This document shows positions 32,060-43,009 of a stretch of 64,000 bases of DNA, in pieces; positions within the stretch are counted from its first letter, which is position 1, and every line of letters begins with the position of its first letter. Both the position numbers and the translations under genes were made by a program. The notes below the pieces were generated by a model. That model worked only from the letters and a program-made list of their open reading frames with translations, did not search any database and had not been told where the DNA came from. The stretch is taken from assembly GCA_036898135.1 (NCBI GenBank), contig CM072515.1:71275753-71339752 (forward strand). Reading direction: 5' to 3'. Source of the DNA: Oncomelania hupensis. Taxonomy: Eukaryota > Mollusca > Gastropoda > Littorinimorpha > Pomatiopsidae.

Positions 32060-32234
32060 GGCCAGGATAGTGCTCAGTTGTCCGGGCGTCAGACCATGCG
32101 CCCAAAAGGCAGCGGGTGGGCGTCTCGGGCGGCTTGAGTTAGATCCTGTATCGGCCAGCGCCTAGAGTCTGGTCAAGTACGGTGAGATAAATGCGCTATA
32201 AAAATCCTCAATAACAATTTTAAAAAAAAAAAAA

Positions 32235-32755
32235 TAATAAATAGTATCCCCACTTTGTGGCAATTTAGTGCTTTAAATTCCCACTGTTTCTGTCATTCTC
32301 ATTTGGTGGTTCTCGTTCCTAATCTATTATTTATCAGTCTACTATCTTCTTCGAAGTTTTCTTGAAAACTCTACCAAAATTCCTCATTTGTGTATGGGTT
32401 CTATTGGATCGGCTTGGGAATATTGGACGCTTTCTGCCAAATGGTCTTTCTATTTTATTAGTATTTAGCAATGTAGGCATTTTATATGTACGTGTTTTAT
32501 TAATATTTTTTAGTGATGTTTATATTCTATTTTGTTTTTGTAAACGGGGGTTCGATAAAGTAGAGTACAGCCTCAGCATCCCCTGCGTATGATGACTTTG
32601 TGGTAAAGTGACCGGCTAGTGGAGTGTTACCATTAGGGTTGTTTCAGCTGATCTTTTATACGGATCAGAGGTGAGTCTTCTTTCAACCAAGTTGTGGTCC
32701 TGATTCGGCTCTTTGCAGTCCGCTATACCCTATAAACAATGATTAACTAACAACC
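32235..32755 (+). mobile_element. ~520 bp element with LINE hairpin tail, copy 1
   Basis: An inverted partner of 59945-60490. Shared blocks: AAATAGTATCCCCACTTT at the 5' side, TTTAGTGCTTTAAATTCCCA, GGGAATATTGGACGCTTTCT, and AACGGGGGTTCGATAAAGTA; then GGTCCTGATTCGGCTCTTTG and CAGTCCGCT...CCTATAAAC. It ends with the same hairpin tail as the RNase H LINE at 22.4-23.7 kb. No protein is encoded; it may be a LINE 3' UTR or a non-autonomous passenger. Confidence 0.65.
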
Positions 32756-33284
32756 TTTAAAAAAAACATTTCATACTTAATATTAGATTGCAAACCAGCC
32801 TCCCGACCGCTGAAGAGTGAAAGAAACGATAATGTTGATTTAGACGATTTTGCTAAATTCATTATGACGGTCAAATCTAGCCTATATAGAAAAACTTCTT
32901 TTAGGACGTCAAATTTTCAACACCGGTCCAAAAAGGTATTGTGTTTATATAAGCGCACTTACAAGCTCAGAGAGCTTCTCAAGGCACTGACCACTAATAC
33001 CCAGCCTGCACACAATAGTTTGCTAAAGCCAGGATTCGAAACCACGTACCCCAAAGACGCACGTACACAAGGTTTGCGCCCTGAACCATGAAGCTATCCT
33101 GACGCCATTGGCCAGTCCTCTGTTTATTTATTGTTGTTGTTGCTGTTGTTGTTGGTGGTTTGTTGTTGTTTTAACACATATAGTTGTGTGCGTGTTGCCT
33201 TTCAATGAATTAATTGGAGTTTGGAGCTCTTAAAGTTATTTTTAAATTTGTATATAATTTAATATGTTGTCCTTTTCTTTTTCC

Positions 33285-33600
33285 TTCTATTCCGATGAGA
33301 GTGTAAACCGAGATCTAGTCTGTGCACGCACCCATTCCATCGCATGGTCTTAAAAAAAGATCCAGGGTGTGTGCCACGCAAATACACTCAGCAAACACTA
33401 GGTTACTTCTCCCCATTCTCCCTGGTGGCCCACGATTGTGCTCAGTCGTCTTGCTGTCGGACTGTGCGCCCAGAGGGGCTGCAAATGGATGCCTCGGACG
33501 ACGTGAGTTAGATCCTGTATCGGCCAGCGCCTTGAGCAGCTCTTGAGGTAGAAAAAGCGTCACGGAAGAACGATTCAAACAAATATTACAAAGGGTGAAT
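33285..33600 (+). mobile_element. tRNA-derived SINE, family A variant, 5' truncated
   Basis: It starts within the body (CCGATGAGAGTGTAAACCGAG) and runs through GAGTTAGATCCTGTATCGGCC to the AAAGCGTCACGGAAGAACGA end. The tRNA head is missing. Confidence 0.75.
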
Positions 33601-34593
33601 CGACGTTAAAATTAATTAAATAAATAATTTCAAAGTGCGTACACTTGCGTCCCTAATCGACCTCGTTAACGTGAAAGATCGTGAAAAATGTGGATAACAT
33701 TTTGTTTTCAAAAACAAAAACCAAAAAAGAACAAAAAGCAAATACTAACTGGTTCCATGGTCTAGGATACCGAGAGATTAATGGCTTCCAGGCACACTAT
33801 GCCAGTATTAAGGTGATTTAGGTGATAGAACGAGAATTCCGTGATAAGTAACGCGTCATTTTGTGTACATCTTCTCTGTATGAATTAGTGTGTGATATGT
33901 TGTTCAAGTTCAAGTTCAAGAATACTTTATTATCTCAACAGAGAAATTATGACATACAATTGCTGATCGGTATGAAACATTAAAACAATACATACATAGA
34001 TAAAACAAGTACACAGTAGACTACTGTTGTTATCAACAAATCAAAAGTTGAGCAAATTATTGTGATGTTTTGGGAAGGGCTGAGGTTTGAGGAATTTATT
34101 ACACATTTTTACTGTTAAATTCTATTTCATAAACGATAACATTGAATGGAATTGTGTGTGTATATCTGACAAAGAGAATGGTCTAATTTTGATGAAGGGA
34201 AAAAAAACTTCGTATACAGACAGGTACTTCAAATCTTGGCCAGTCCTTCAGTATGGGCTTGTTGGTCGGTCAAGATCTGCTTTTGTTGTTGTTGTGTATT
34301 TGCATTCAAAACATGTTTTTAGTATGATCTAAAGAAATATTAAGACCAATTTTGATTAGTTTTTACTTAGCAAATACGTTAACTACTTTTCAGCTTTTAA
34401 ACATTTTTAATTGTGTAGATCTATTTCATAGTTAGTTGCATAAAGGTCAAGGTCGCTGAGGATTTATAATTTTCTGAACCGCTTTTGATAAATTTTGGTT
34501 TGCAGAAAGTCCAAGGGCGCCTTGATCAATCGTTCCACTTTTACAATCTTCTTCTGCAGAATAAAATCGGAACGGAACAGGAACCACCAAAGA

Positions 34594-34769
34594 GGGGCCG
34601 GGTAGCTCAGCTGGTAGAGCAGTTTACCAGTAACCGAAAGGTCCCTTGTTCGAATCCCGGATTGGCCAACGAGCGGACCATTTTAGTTTCCCCTTAACAA
34701 CACTTGGTGCCAGGATAATGTGACCAGTAGTCGCCTGTACGCTCCAGTGTCGCGTGACTATAATCTACA
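34594..34769 (+). mobile_element. tRNA-Thr-like SINE, family T
   Basis: Head GGGGCCGGGTAGCTCAGCTG, ACCAGTAACCGAAAGG, B box TTCGAATCCCGG, body ending CGTGACTATAATCTAC, as at 21812 and 48572. Confidence 0.85.
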
Positions 34770-34949
34770 ATTGACCTTAACTCACGAAAATGAGCACTTT
34801 AGTTGTAAAAATGACTTTTTTTCCCCCAACTGTGAGTGCTTGGAAGAACATTTCAATGCCTTCCCGTCTTGTTTTTCTTCTGTTTTTTTTTTTTTCATCA
34901 GCAATTTAAAAATAAACATAACCTACATCCCTTTATCACATTGATCTAA

Positions 34950-35530
34950 CATCATTAGTATTGTGTGTGTGTGTGCGTGTGTGTATGGGTGTGTATGGGT
35001 GTGTGTGTGTTTTTTTAAAAGCGAATCCCCATTTAAATTAATGCCCTAAACCTCTAAAACGTCATTGTACAAGTATATCGTTTATGAGTGTCTCGTTTTG
35101 TGGTAATTACAATTGTAAATGCACTCAATTTATATTACCATTTGAACGCTAAAATTGAACTGTACAGATTCACACTTCTTGGGAGGTTATCATCGAGATC
35201 CAGTAGTCTTAAAACGTAGCGTGTGAACGTACGGTTTAGCTGAGGACTAGCTGAAGGTTGACTATCGCCTCTCCACTATTCTTTGCAGCAGGAAATACAA
35301 AACATATTGCAGTTTTCGTTAAAAGTATTGTGTCTTCCCAGATGCTGTCCTCCGTACATCACCACCCATGTAATGATCGGTGTAAACTGGATACTCACAA
35401 CCATTGCTTGATTTGTACCTTTGTGCAATAGTAATATGCTATTCAATACATATTGTTGTTTGTGTGTATGTGTTGTATGAATGTGCGTGTGTGTGTGTAT
35501 GTGTGTGTGTGTTTTAAGTTGTAATTAGAA
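34950..35530 (+). other. GT-rich runs, no gene
   Basis: (GT)n runs at about 34963-35010 and 35460-35512 with unassigned AT-rich DNA between them. A further GT-rich run lies at about 35685-35752. Confidence 0.6.
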
Positions 35531-35873
35531 ATAATCCATCAACGATCAACATTTGAAATGGACGCAGACGGAGTGATCTGACAGAATTTCAGAAAACAAG
35601 ATGGCAAGCCACACACAAAAAAAGCATTATCAACAGTGTTCTTCGTGTTTGTTTGTTGTTGTTGTTGTTTTGGTTGTTTATTTGTGTGTAGGTGTGTATA
35701 CGTGTGAGTGTGTGTGTAGGTGAATGTGTGTGCAGGTGGGTGTGTGTGTGGGCATGTAGAAACGACGTTACAGTGACACATTCATGAAACTCCACATGGT
35801 TTCTTTTGACTTTTTTGGAAGGCTGCCCTATTTTGACGTTAAAATAGGGTTCCGGTAGAGTTACAGCTGTTTT

Positions 35874-35925
35874 AGGGTTAGGTTAAGGGTTTGGGTTAGG
35901 GGTTAGGGTTAGGGATAGGTTCAAA
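35874..35925 (+). repeat. Degenerate interstitial TTAGGG repeats
   Basis: Imperfect TTAGGG/TTGGGTTAGGGG units, about seven, followed by AGGGATAGG. A second, longer block on the opposite strand is at 61083-61180. Confidence 0.8.
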
Positions 35926-36355
35926 ATTTTGAAAATGTCAAAATAATGTCACGAAAATGAAAAGTGTGTCAAAATAATCCCTGTTTTTTTTTCACAACAG
36001 TCATCAGAATGTCGTTTTTACAAAAATGTGTGCGTGTGTGTGTGTAAGTGTCGCCTCTGCCACTCGGCACCCATCCATCCTCCTCCTTCCCCTTCCCTCA
36101 TTCATATTTCACAGTTCAGAAAAGAGACGAATGTTTAATCGAAGCATGCTACTCTGGTTAGACTGTTTTATTCAAGCTCTGATTGCTTTTTATTTGCAGT
36201 GCACACAGCAGTTTTTTGGTTTTTTTAAATTTACATCTCGAACTCCAACGTTGTTTCAGTTCAGAAAAGGCAGCAAGCATTGGCATAAAAGAAAAACTTG
36301 TTCTCTGTTTTGCTTTGAGCACCGACATAATCTAAACTAAATCTAAATCTGTATA

Positions 36356-36649
36356 GGTAAAGGTAAAGGTGGTCCCATAGCCTTGTGGACGTAGGGGAGC
36401 GTGATGTTGGAGATCACACTTATCTTGGGCCAGCGTAATGAGGGTGATGCCCATCTCTCTCCCTCGCTGCTTTACCTTTCCCACCCTTAAAAGAGTAGGT
36501 ACTCAGTCACAGTTGAGTCATCTGGGGGCGTTGTTATTTGTCGCTTCACGTTTTGCGGTCACCCATCCAAGTGCTAACCGCATTGGACGGTGCTTAACTT
36601 GCGACACAGTAGCGAGTGCTCCAACCACTGCGCTATCCGACACCCCATA
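36356..36649 (-). mobile_element. Chimeric tRNA/5S-like SINE, family B
   Basis: Same structure as 13200-13495. It is flanked by a perfect 11 bp target duplication AAATCTGTATA (36345-36355 and 36650-36660). The 3' end has repeated GGTAAA units rather than a pure A run. Confidence 0.88.
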
Positions 36650-36891
36650 AAATCTGTATATATGATCTAAATCTAATTTAAATCTAATTTAATCTAAATT
36701 AAATCTTTTATTTATTCTGCGCTTTTTATGTTTTATTCTCCGAAACGTAAAACAAATTTGCATGCAAAATTATGCTCCCTACACAGAAAGACAAAACCAC
36801 AGCCATACTGGCACAGACAAAAAGATTGACACACAGACGGACACACATACAAGCGCGCGCATATCCACACAAACACACACACACAAACACA

Positions 36892-36893
36892 CA

Positions 36894-36963
<70 letters not shown>
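36892..36963 (+). repeat. (AC)n microsatellite
   Basis: An AC run of about 70 bases, preceded by ACACAA variants. Confidence 0.95.
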
Positions 36964-36964
<1 letters not shown>

Positions 36965-37235
36965 ATACACATTCCTCCATCTACCGGACCTTTTTGAGTT
37001 GGAATAATGTTTCGTAAACTGGATCAGAATATGACCCCCCTTTTTGCTATCCTTGACTTTTTGGCTATTAGTGTGGGGGTGCCTTAAAAAAAAAAAAAAA
37101 AAAAAAAAAAAGCGAAAGTGAGTCTTATTCCATCCCTCTTCCTTTTATGTCCAGTAATCTCCCTTGTGGAACACGAGCGTTAGTCATCCTTGTAAAATTG
37201 ACCAGTGTAGCTCCACGCATTTGCAAATTAGTCAC

Positions 37236-37310
37236 TGTTACGTTTCAGACGCGCACGATAGATCCGATCTTTTTGTTTTGCAAAGCATGCAATAACAGAG
37301 TGTATATCTA
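37236..37310 (-). mobile_element. LTR 3'-end fragment of the TGTTAC family
   Basis: The plus strand starts TGTTACGTTTCAGACGCGC and continues ACGATAGATCCGATC and TTGCAAAGCATGCAATAACA, the reverse complement of the LTR end at 59130-59216. It confirms that the family ends in GTAACA. Confidence 0.7.
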
Positions 37311-37369
37311 TATTGTTTTTCTTCCTGGGTCTAACATGGCATATAAATAGCTGTGAATAGGTTTTTGCT

Positions 37370-37462
37370 ATTCTATTTCTGTCTTTTTTGTCATCTATGT
37401 ACATAGTTGTAAATAGTCTATTTCTGTCTTTTTTGTCATTTGTGTACATAGTTGTAAATAGT
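37370..37462 (+). repeat. Two tandem 45 bp units
   Basis: CTATTTCTGTCTTTTTTGTC ... TGTACATAGTTGTAAATAG occurs twice in a row. Confidence 0.85.
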
Positions 37463-37539
37463 TTTTACCTTTACTGTTCCGTCTTTTTGTTTATAGTAGC
37501 AAAAGTGATGTTTGATCGAGTGCATGTATTTTCTATGTA

Positions 37540-37600
37540 ATGACTATGTAAAGCGTGGTGAGTCTGGTCATAGGTTGGGGTACCCGCTATATAAAAATCC

Positions 37601-37657
<57 letters not shown>
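37540..37657 (+). mobile_element. L2/CR1-like 3' tail with (ATT)n
   Basis: GGGGTACCCGCTATATAAAA then ATCCG and an ATT run (about 37600-37657), a typical L2/CR1-group terminus. Confidence 0.55.
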
Positions 37658-37720
37658 TATCTTTGGTTTGATTTTGCGTTGTTGCTAGAAGAAGCTTTGT
37701 ATAATGTTGATAATCGAGAG

Positions 37721-38142
37721 GCACGGTGATCTAATGGTAGTGCTTTGGCTTGCGGATCTGATGGTCTCGGGTTCGAGCCCTGTCCGGGCCGTTGTGTTGT
37801 GTCCCTGGAAAAGACACTTTACTCCCGTTTCCTACTCCTTCGGATGAGAGTATAAACCGGGGTCTAGTTTGTGTGTCGCATACATTCCATCATAACGGAC
37901 TTTAAAGATCCTCACGCTCATGTCCTAGACGGGTGAGTGCCGGTAACAAGAACACACCCAGCATGCACTTGGTCCTTCTTCCCCATCGCGGGCTGGCCAG
38001 GATAGTGCTCAGTTGTCCGGGCGTCAGACCATGCGCCCAAAGGCTGCGGGTGAGCGTCTCGGGCGGTTTGAGTTAGATCCAGTATCGGCCAGCGCCTAGA
38101 GTCTGGTCAAGTACGGCGAGATAAGTGCGCTATAAAAATCCT

Positions 38143-38198
<56 letters not shown>

Positions 38199-38220
38199 AT
38201 AATAATAATAATAATAATAA
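37721..38220 (+). mobile_element. tRNA-derived SINE, family A, full-length
   Basis: A complete 425-base copy: head GGCACGGTGATCTAATGG, B box GGTTCGAGCCC, body, and 3' end GCGCTATAAAAATCCTC, with an (ACT)n tail (about 38145-38198) that passes into (AAT)n. It contains the GGCTGGCCAGGATAGTGC site that is split in the 31138 copy. The 3' end resembles L2/CR1-group tails, which suggests that such a LINE mobilised it. Confidence 0.9.
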
Positions 38221-38224
38221 CAAT

Positions 38225-38841
38225 AAAATTTGCTGGTTGATATTATTGGCAATTTTTTCTAGAATTACTTGTTTACTACAAGTAGATCGAGTAGACTAAT
38301 AGTTAAGAGATTTTTCTAACCTAAACAAGGTTATAGTGCATAGTTCCGGTGACGAGTTTTATTTTGATTGGAAAAGATGGAGTATGCTGGTTAAACAATC
38401 ATCTGTGGTACTCCTACGACCTCCGAGTTACGGGATAGGATAGGGATAGGTGTTATTGCGCCATGCTGGAATATTCGAGCTTTCTCTCGATTATAGAGAG
38501 ACAATATGAGTGGTGCACTGTGTCTGCTTGGTGATACAGTCCCCTATCCGCCATTATGTTCGGGAACTTTAATTTACCTAACTGAACTGAACTGCTTGGT
38601 GAGTGAATAGTGAAAAAGTGATTAAGAGAGATTTGTGATGATATTATAAGTGATTTTCGGAGTGTGATATTGTATGCAGTTGTTGATGTATGCTGAAAAA
38701 AGTTGAAAAACTTCATACGACGGCTCCTGCCTTGTTGCTGAGTGAACAGGTTTGCGTGGATAAACGAATCTGAGTTACACTTATCAAGATTCAAGTATCG
38801 GAGCTGAATCAACCATTGATAGAAACAACAACCGTGTAACG
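38225..38841 (-). mobile_element. Solo-LTR-like copy of the TGTTAC family, interrupted
   Basis: Minus-strand copy whose 5' end reads CGTTACACGG (first base changed) at 38841. It shares CAAGGCAGGAGCCGTCGTAT, CAACAACTGCATAC and ACTCGTCACCGGAACTATGC-type blocks with 41191-42055. It is interrupted at 38372-38450 by an RTE tail and truncated near 38225 by the SINE tail. Confidence 0.75.
38372..38450 (+). mobile_element. 79 bp RTE 3' tail inserted in an LTR
   Basis: AAAAGATGGAGTATGCTGG through ACGACCTCCGAGTTACGGGA and a GGATAG tail matches the end of the RTE copy at 40455-40530. The LTR on both sides (GATTTTGATTGG-type | TGTTATTGCG) is continuous in the copy at 41.75 kb. Confidence 0.85.
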
Positions 38842-38934
38842 TTCACATCTCGGAGTAGTCCGTTGTAATTTCCGAGTCTGTATCTATCAAGTTTATTTAC
38901 ACCACAAATTCTAAATTCACACTGAAGAGGAGTC

Positions 38935-39225
38935 TTATCTTTTAATTTATTTAATCGTTTTTATAGAGCGCTTTTCCGCCTCAAGAGCTGCTCCAGAGCC
39001 GCCCACTTGCAATCTCTGGGCGCATAGTCTGACGTCAAGACGACTGAGCACAATCGTAGGCAACCGCGAATGGGGAGAAGGGACGTAGTGCGTGCTGGGT
39101 GTATTTGTGTAGCCGGCACTCACCCGTCTAGAACATGAGCGTCAGGATCTTTAAAGCCCATGCGATGGAATGCGTGCGTGCACAGACTAGACCTGGTTTA
39201 TTCTCTCTCATCCGAAGGAGGTTTT
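38935..39225 (-). mobile_element. tRNA-derived SINE, family A variant, fragment
   Basis: The reverse complement includes CTCATCC...AGACTAGACC-type body text, GACGGGTGAGTGCCGGC and a GAGCAGCTCTTGAGGCGGAA-like end with AAAGCGCTCTATAAAAACG. The head is absent. Confidence 0.7.
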
Positions 39226-39514
39226 CTATTAGGATGCAAAATTTTCACTTTTTTTATGCACACAGTCTTCATGTGTTAAATTTTGTCACCTCACGACAGA
39301 CTGACAAGATTGGCTGCGTGACACAATCTTGTTTTTAACATACATTTTATTCAACAAACAAACCAGATATTAATACAAGGCAAAACATCAGAGCGCACAA
39401 AAGCACAAGGCATAAATAAGTGCTACCCAAATAATAATAATAATAATAATGTGTCAAAATATCACTGGCGGACGACAGGAAACAACAACAACAGAACATT
39501 GATAAAAAATACAA

Positions 39515-40540
39515 ATAAATACAAAAGCCTGAATGACAAGGCTACCAGTGCAGTCCTCCATAACAGCGCCATCGGGAACTGGTTCAGAACAACAATCGTT
39601 GTGAGTCAAGGATGCCTTCTCTCTCCAACACTCTTCAACATCTTCCTAGAGCGCATCATGTCAGATGCCCTTGCAGATCACGAAGGCACAGTCAGCATAG
39701 GGGGTAGAGCAATCTCCAATCTTCGTTTTGCGGATGACATTGATGGGTTGTTTGGAGAGGAACAAGAACTTGAACAGTTGGTACAGAGGCTTGACACCAC
39801 CTCCAGAGCTTATGGAATGGAAATAAGTGAAGAGAAGACCAAAATGGTGACCAACAACACCAATGGCATCAACAAGGACATCAAAGTCCAAGGCCAATCC
39901 CTCAACACAGTGCATAGCTTCAAATATTTAGGAGCCGTTGTATTAGACAATGGGTCCCGACAGGAAGTCCTCTCCAGGATCGCATAAACAACTGCTGCCC
40001 TGACAAGGTTGAAGCCCATTTGGAAAGACAGGGCCATCAGTCTGCATTCCAAAGTAAGACTGCTGCGCTCCCTTGTCATCTCCATATTCCTATATGCTTG
40101 CGAAGCATGGACCCTCACAGCAGATCTCCATCGAAGAATACAAAGCATGGAGATGAGGTGCTACAGAAGACTTCTGGGCATTTCCTATACCCAACACATC
40201 ACCAACGACGAAGTCCGAAAGACCATCACACAAGCCATTGGACAACACGATGACCTGCTCACAGTGTTGAAGAAACGGAAACTCCGATGGTATGGCCACA
40301 TCACCAGATCATCAGGCCTTGCAAAGTCCATTCTGCAAGGCACACTGCAAGGAGGTAGAGGAAGAGGGAGACCCAAAAAGAGGTGGGAGGCCAACATCCG
40401 AGAATGGACTGGTTTGGCACTGAGCGAACCCATCAGGGTTGCTGAGGACAGAGAAAAATGGAGTATGCTGGTTAAACGATCATCTGGGGTGCCCCTACGA
40501 CCTCCGAGTTACGGGACAGGATAGGATAGGATAGGAAAAA
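39515..40540 (+). mobile_element. RTE/BovB-like LINE, 5' truncated, one nonsense codon
   Basis: It starts within the palm (DKATSAVLHNSAIGNWF) and shows VVSQGCLLSPTLFNIFLERI (motif B), LRFADDIDGL (motif C, FADD intact) and FKYLGAVV, then an in-frame TAA at about 39985 where the 17.6 kb copy has CAA (Gln). Beyond it the same frame continues through LLGISYTQHIT, GRPKKRWEANIREW and RSSGVPLRPPSYGTG to a (GGATA)n tail. So the pseudogene has a single C-to-T lesion and a 5' truncation. Confidence 0.88.
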
Positions 40541-40654
40541 TGTTTGAACAGTTGAAAACGTCTTGTCATTTTCTTACAGTGACAATTCTGCATTTCCAAA
40601 GCATAAGGTATTAACTTCCCTTAGGATAGGATCAAGAAGACCCAATCTTCTTTG

Positions 40655-40765
40655 TCAATATAATACAATACAAACACAATACAATGCAACACATCTTTAT
40701 TGTCTCAAATAAATAATGTACACAGTCCGCTGGCCCCTGTAAGCAATGAATAACTAACTATTAAT
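40655..40765. mobile_element. Two abutting retroelement tails in opposite orientation
   Basis: 40655-40712 (-): (CAATA)n-rich with TCTTTATTGTCTC, i.e. GACAATAAAGA plus a pentanucleotide tail, as in the 490 bp repeat. 40725-40765 (+): CAGTCCGCTGGCCCCTGTA then AGCAATGAATAAC, the LINE hairpin tail. Confidence 0.55.
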
Positions 40766-41124
40766 TTAACTCTGATCTCGAATTATAAAAAAAAACAAAT
40801 TCGCTTAGCCTACTCGTCCTTCTCCGGAAATTTCAAGATTCGAATATTATAAAGTATAGGCCTAAATATTATCAATTAGAATAGATATAGTTTATACATT
40901 TATTTACGTATAAAACACAAGCGAAGATCATTATAACATAAATCAAAAAGCACATTTTACAAATACATGTGTAACATCCACAAAAGAAGTACAATCCTCT
41001 TTAAGTAATCTATAATCATAAAATAAAAATCTAGTTCTAAACACGTTTATGCAAACAAACAACCGACATCATCATAATCATCATCACCATCATTATCTCT
41101 CCCTCATTTCTTTCTTTCTTTCGG

Positions 41125-41129
41125 TCGTC

Positions 41130-41167
<38 letters not shown>

Positions 41168-41190
41168 TCCTCTCTCTCTCTCTCTCTTTC
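41125..41190 (+). repeat. (CT)n microsatellite next to an LTR
   Basis: A CT run with CCCTCTCC interruptions, ending just before TGTTACACGG. Confidence 0.85.
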
Positions 41191-42055
41191 TGTTACACGG
41201 TATTTATCAATTGTTGATTCAGCCCCGATGCTTGAATCTTAATAAATTTAACTCGAATTTGTTTATCCACGCAGCCTGTTCACTCAGCCCCGATGCTTGA
41301 ATCTTGATAAGTGTAACTCGAATTCGTGTATCCACGCAGCCTGTTCACTCAGCAACAAGGCAGGAGTCGTCGTATAAAGTTTTCCAACTATAATCAGCAA
41401 ACATCAACAACTGCATACCAGATCGCTTTCCAAAATCATTACAAAGATCATCCTTACAAGGAAGGAAGGAATAACGAAGATTAACGATTGATTAGTACAA
41501 CTTATGTTAATCTGATGAATAAAAATTGATACAACAAAAGAAGATTAACGTCCTATTGCTTTAGCGATAAGGACGACTCACCACGTCGCCACCTTGACAA
41601 TAATGATCAACATCATCATATCGAAAAGGGTACGTACTTACCCATCTCTTTTGTCCTTAAAAGCAGACAGTCATCCTTACAAACAGTGTATTACGTATAG
41701 AGCCTCTCTCCAATCGAGAAAACGTTCGAACATCCCTCGCATGACGCAATAACACCCAATCAAAACATTAAACTCGTCACCGGAATTATGCACTGCCTTA
41801 CGTCATATAATGTTTAGATTCAACTAGTTTATACACGTTAGGTGTAAAAGCTTCGATCGATAATAAACAAGTAATTCCAGAAAAAGCTCAACAATATCGA
41901 ACGGCGAAAATTATCAACATTATAAAAAGCTTCTTCAAGCAACAAAGCAAAATGAAATCAAAGGTAAATTTTTTCTATTATTGCATGCTTTGCTAAACAA
42001 AATGATCGGATCTATCGTGTGCGTCTCAATCGTTTCACGTTCCTTCTGAAATCTT
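41191..42055 (+). mobile_element. LTR of the TGTTAC family with a 210 bp insertion
   Basis: Begins TGTTACACGG. A stretch of about 68 bases (GCCCCGATGCTTGAATCTT ... CCTGTTCACTCA) is tandemly duplicated at 41222-41356. Then CAACAACTGCATACC, later ACTCGTCACCGGAATTATGC, TTCGATCGATAATAAAC and GATCGGATCTATCGTG. A 12 bp direct repeat TCATCCTTACAA (41448-41459 and 41671-41682) flanks 41460-41670, which is absent from other copies. The last bases do not match the GTAACA terminus. Confidence 0.75.
41460..41670 (-). mobile_element. ~211 bp insertion with 12 bp target duplication
   Basis: Flanked by perfect TCATCCTTACAA repeats. On the minus strand it ends in TTATTCCTTCCTTCC, a short tetranucleotide-like tail, and contains GGCGACGTGGTGAGTCGTCC, a weak A-box-like segment. 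Probably a SINE, but no clear B box was found. Confidence 0.5.
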
Positions 42056-43005
42056 CCAATAACAACGGTCATAAGAACAGAGTATCATCACAGATCCCGC
42101 TATACCAGGTTGACGAAGCGGCCTTTTCTGTTGCTTTTTCGTCCCTTTTGTGTAACTGTCATCTATGTCAATACTTCGTCACCCACTGCACGTCACAACT
42201 TCCCCTCCCCCCTCCCTCCTCCTCTCCACCTTCCCCCTTTAGCAATGTTGCTTCTACACACCCACCGCCGTACGTAGCTCAGCGGTAAGGCGTTCGCCTG
42301 ACTCACGGACGGTCCAGGTTCGAATCCTGTAGAGGGGCAAGACAATTCAGAGACTGCCTCCAATCAAGATTCTCTCTACATCCATTTATGGTCACAATTC
42401 CAATCACACTTTATTCATACAGCTAAAGCCACTAACATTCACTAACACACACTAAACTCAATAAAAGTGATGGGATGAAAAACAATACCTTCAACATAAT
42501 ATAAGAATAGAGAAAGTCAAAGTCACAAGGAGGAGGGAGAGGGAAAGGGAAGAAGACAGATGATGGGAACGACTACACTTGGTGGGGATGATGATGTTCG
42601 ATCCGGACCCACGTAAAAGATTATCTGTACTAGCTGCTTGACCGGGATTTGCCACTTCCGGTGTCAACAAATGTCACGCATGGGGTCGGGAGAGAAGATT
42701 CACGCAGGTTAGACGTTACGAAGAAAGGGGTAGACGACGACTTGAACTAAGATGGCGAACACGTTGAAACACCTCACAATGAAGAGCAGAGGTGAAGTAA
42801 GTAAAGTAAAGAAAGGTAAGCCTGCAACAGTTAATGCCTCGGAGGTAATCGCAATCTATCCCGGATGTATCCAACGTTATCACTATTTGCCCCCCTCACC
42901 CCTCCTCATTCCTCTCCCTCTCTCCATCTAACTCAGTTGTTCCTTTTAGCTCAGTGCATCACTAACCAACTATAGTCCTTTGTGATGGCACTAGCTAACT
43001 ACATA
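42056..43005. other. No gene; one tRNA-like head
   Basis: Apart from the tRNA-like segment at 42272-42345, no frame or repeat is recognised. A C/T-rich stretch lies at 42205-42240 and another at 42890-42930. Confidence 0.4.
42272..42345 (+). mobile_element. tRNA-like SINE head
   Basis: GTACGTAGCTCAGCGGTAAGG (A-box region), GCGTTCGCCTGACTCACGG, and a CCAGGTTCGAATCCTG T arm. The anticodon arm pairs poorly. A related minus-strand piece is at 46362-46415. Confidence 0.5.
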
Positions 43006-43009
43006 GGTT

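Larger units (their letters stand above)
31138..32210 (+). mobile_element. tRNA-derived SINE, family A, split by a DNA transposon
   Basis: The 5' part (31138-31420) and 3' part (32069-32210) together make a 425-base SINE matching 37721-38147: head GGCACGGTGGTCTAATGG, B box GGTTCGAGCCC, and 3' end GCGCTATAAAAATCCTC. The interruption is the element at 31421-32059. Confidence 0.88.

Noticed and set aside
32362..32592. A conserved membrane protein frame shared with 59993-60298
   Set aside because: The similarity is due to the shared non-coding element; neither frame is conserved across the full element and both lack a gene context.
35874..35925. A chromosome end
   Set aside because: The TTAGGG units are few and degenerate, with normal sequence on both sides.
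36726..37017. Cys/Val- or Thr/His-rich frames over the AC run
   Set aside because: Translated dinucleotide repeat.
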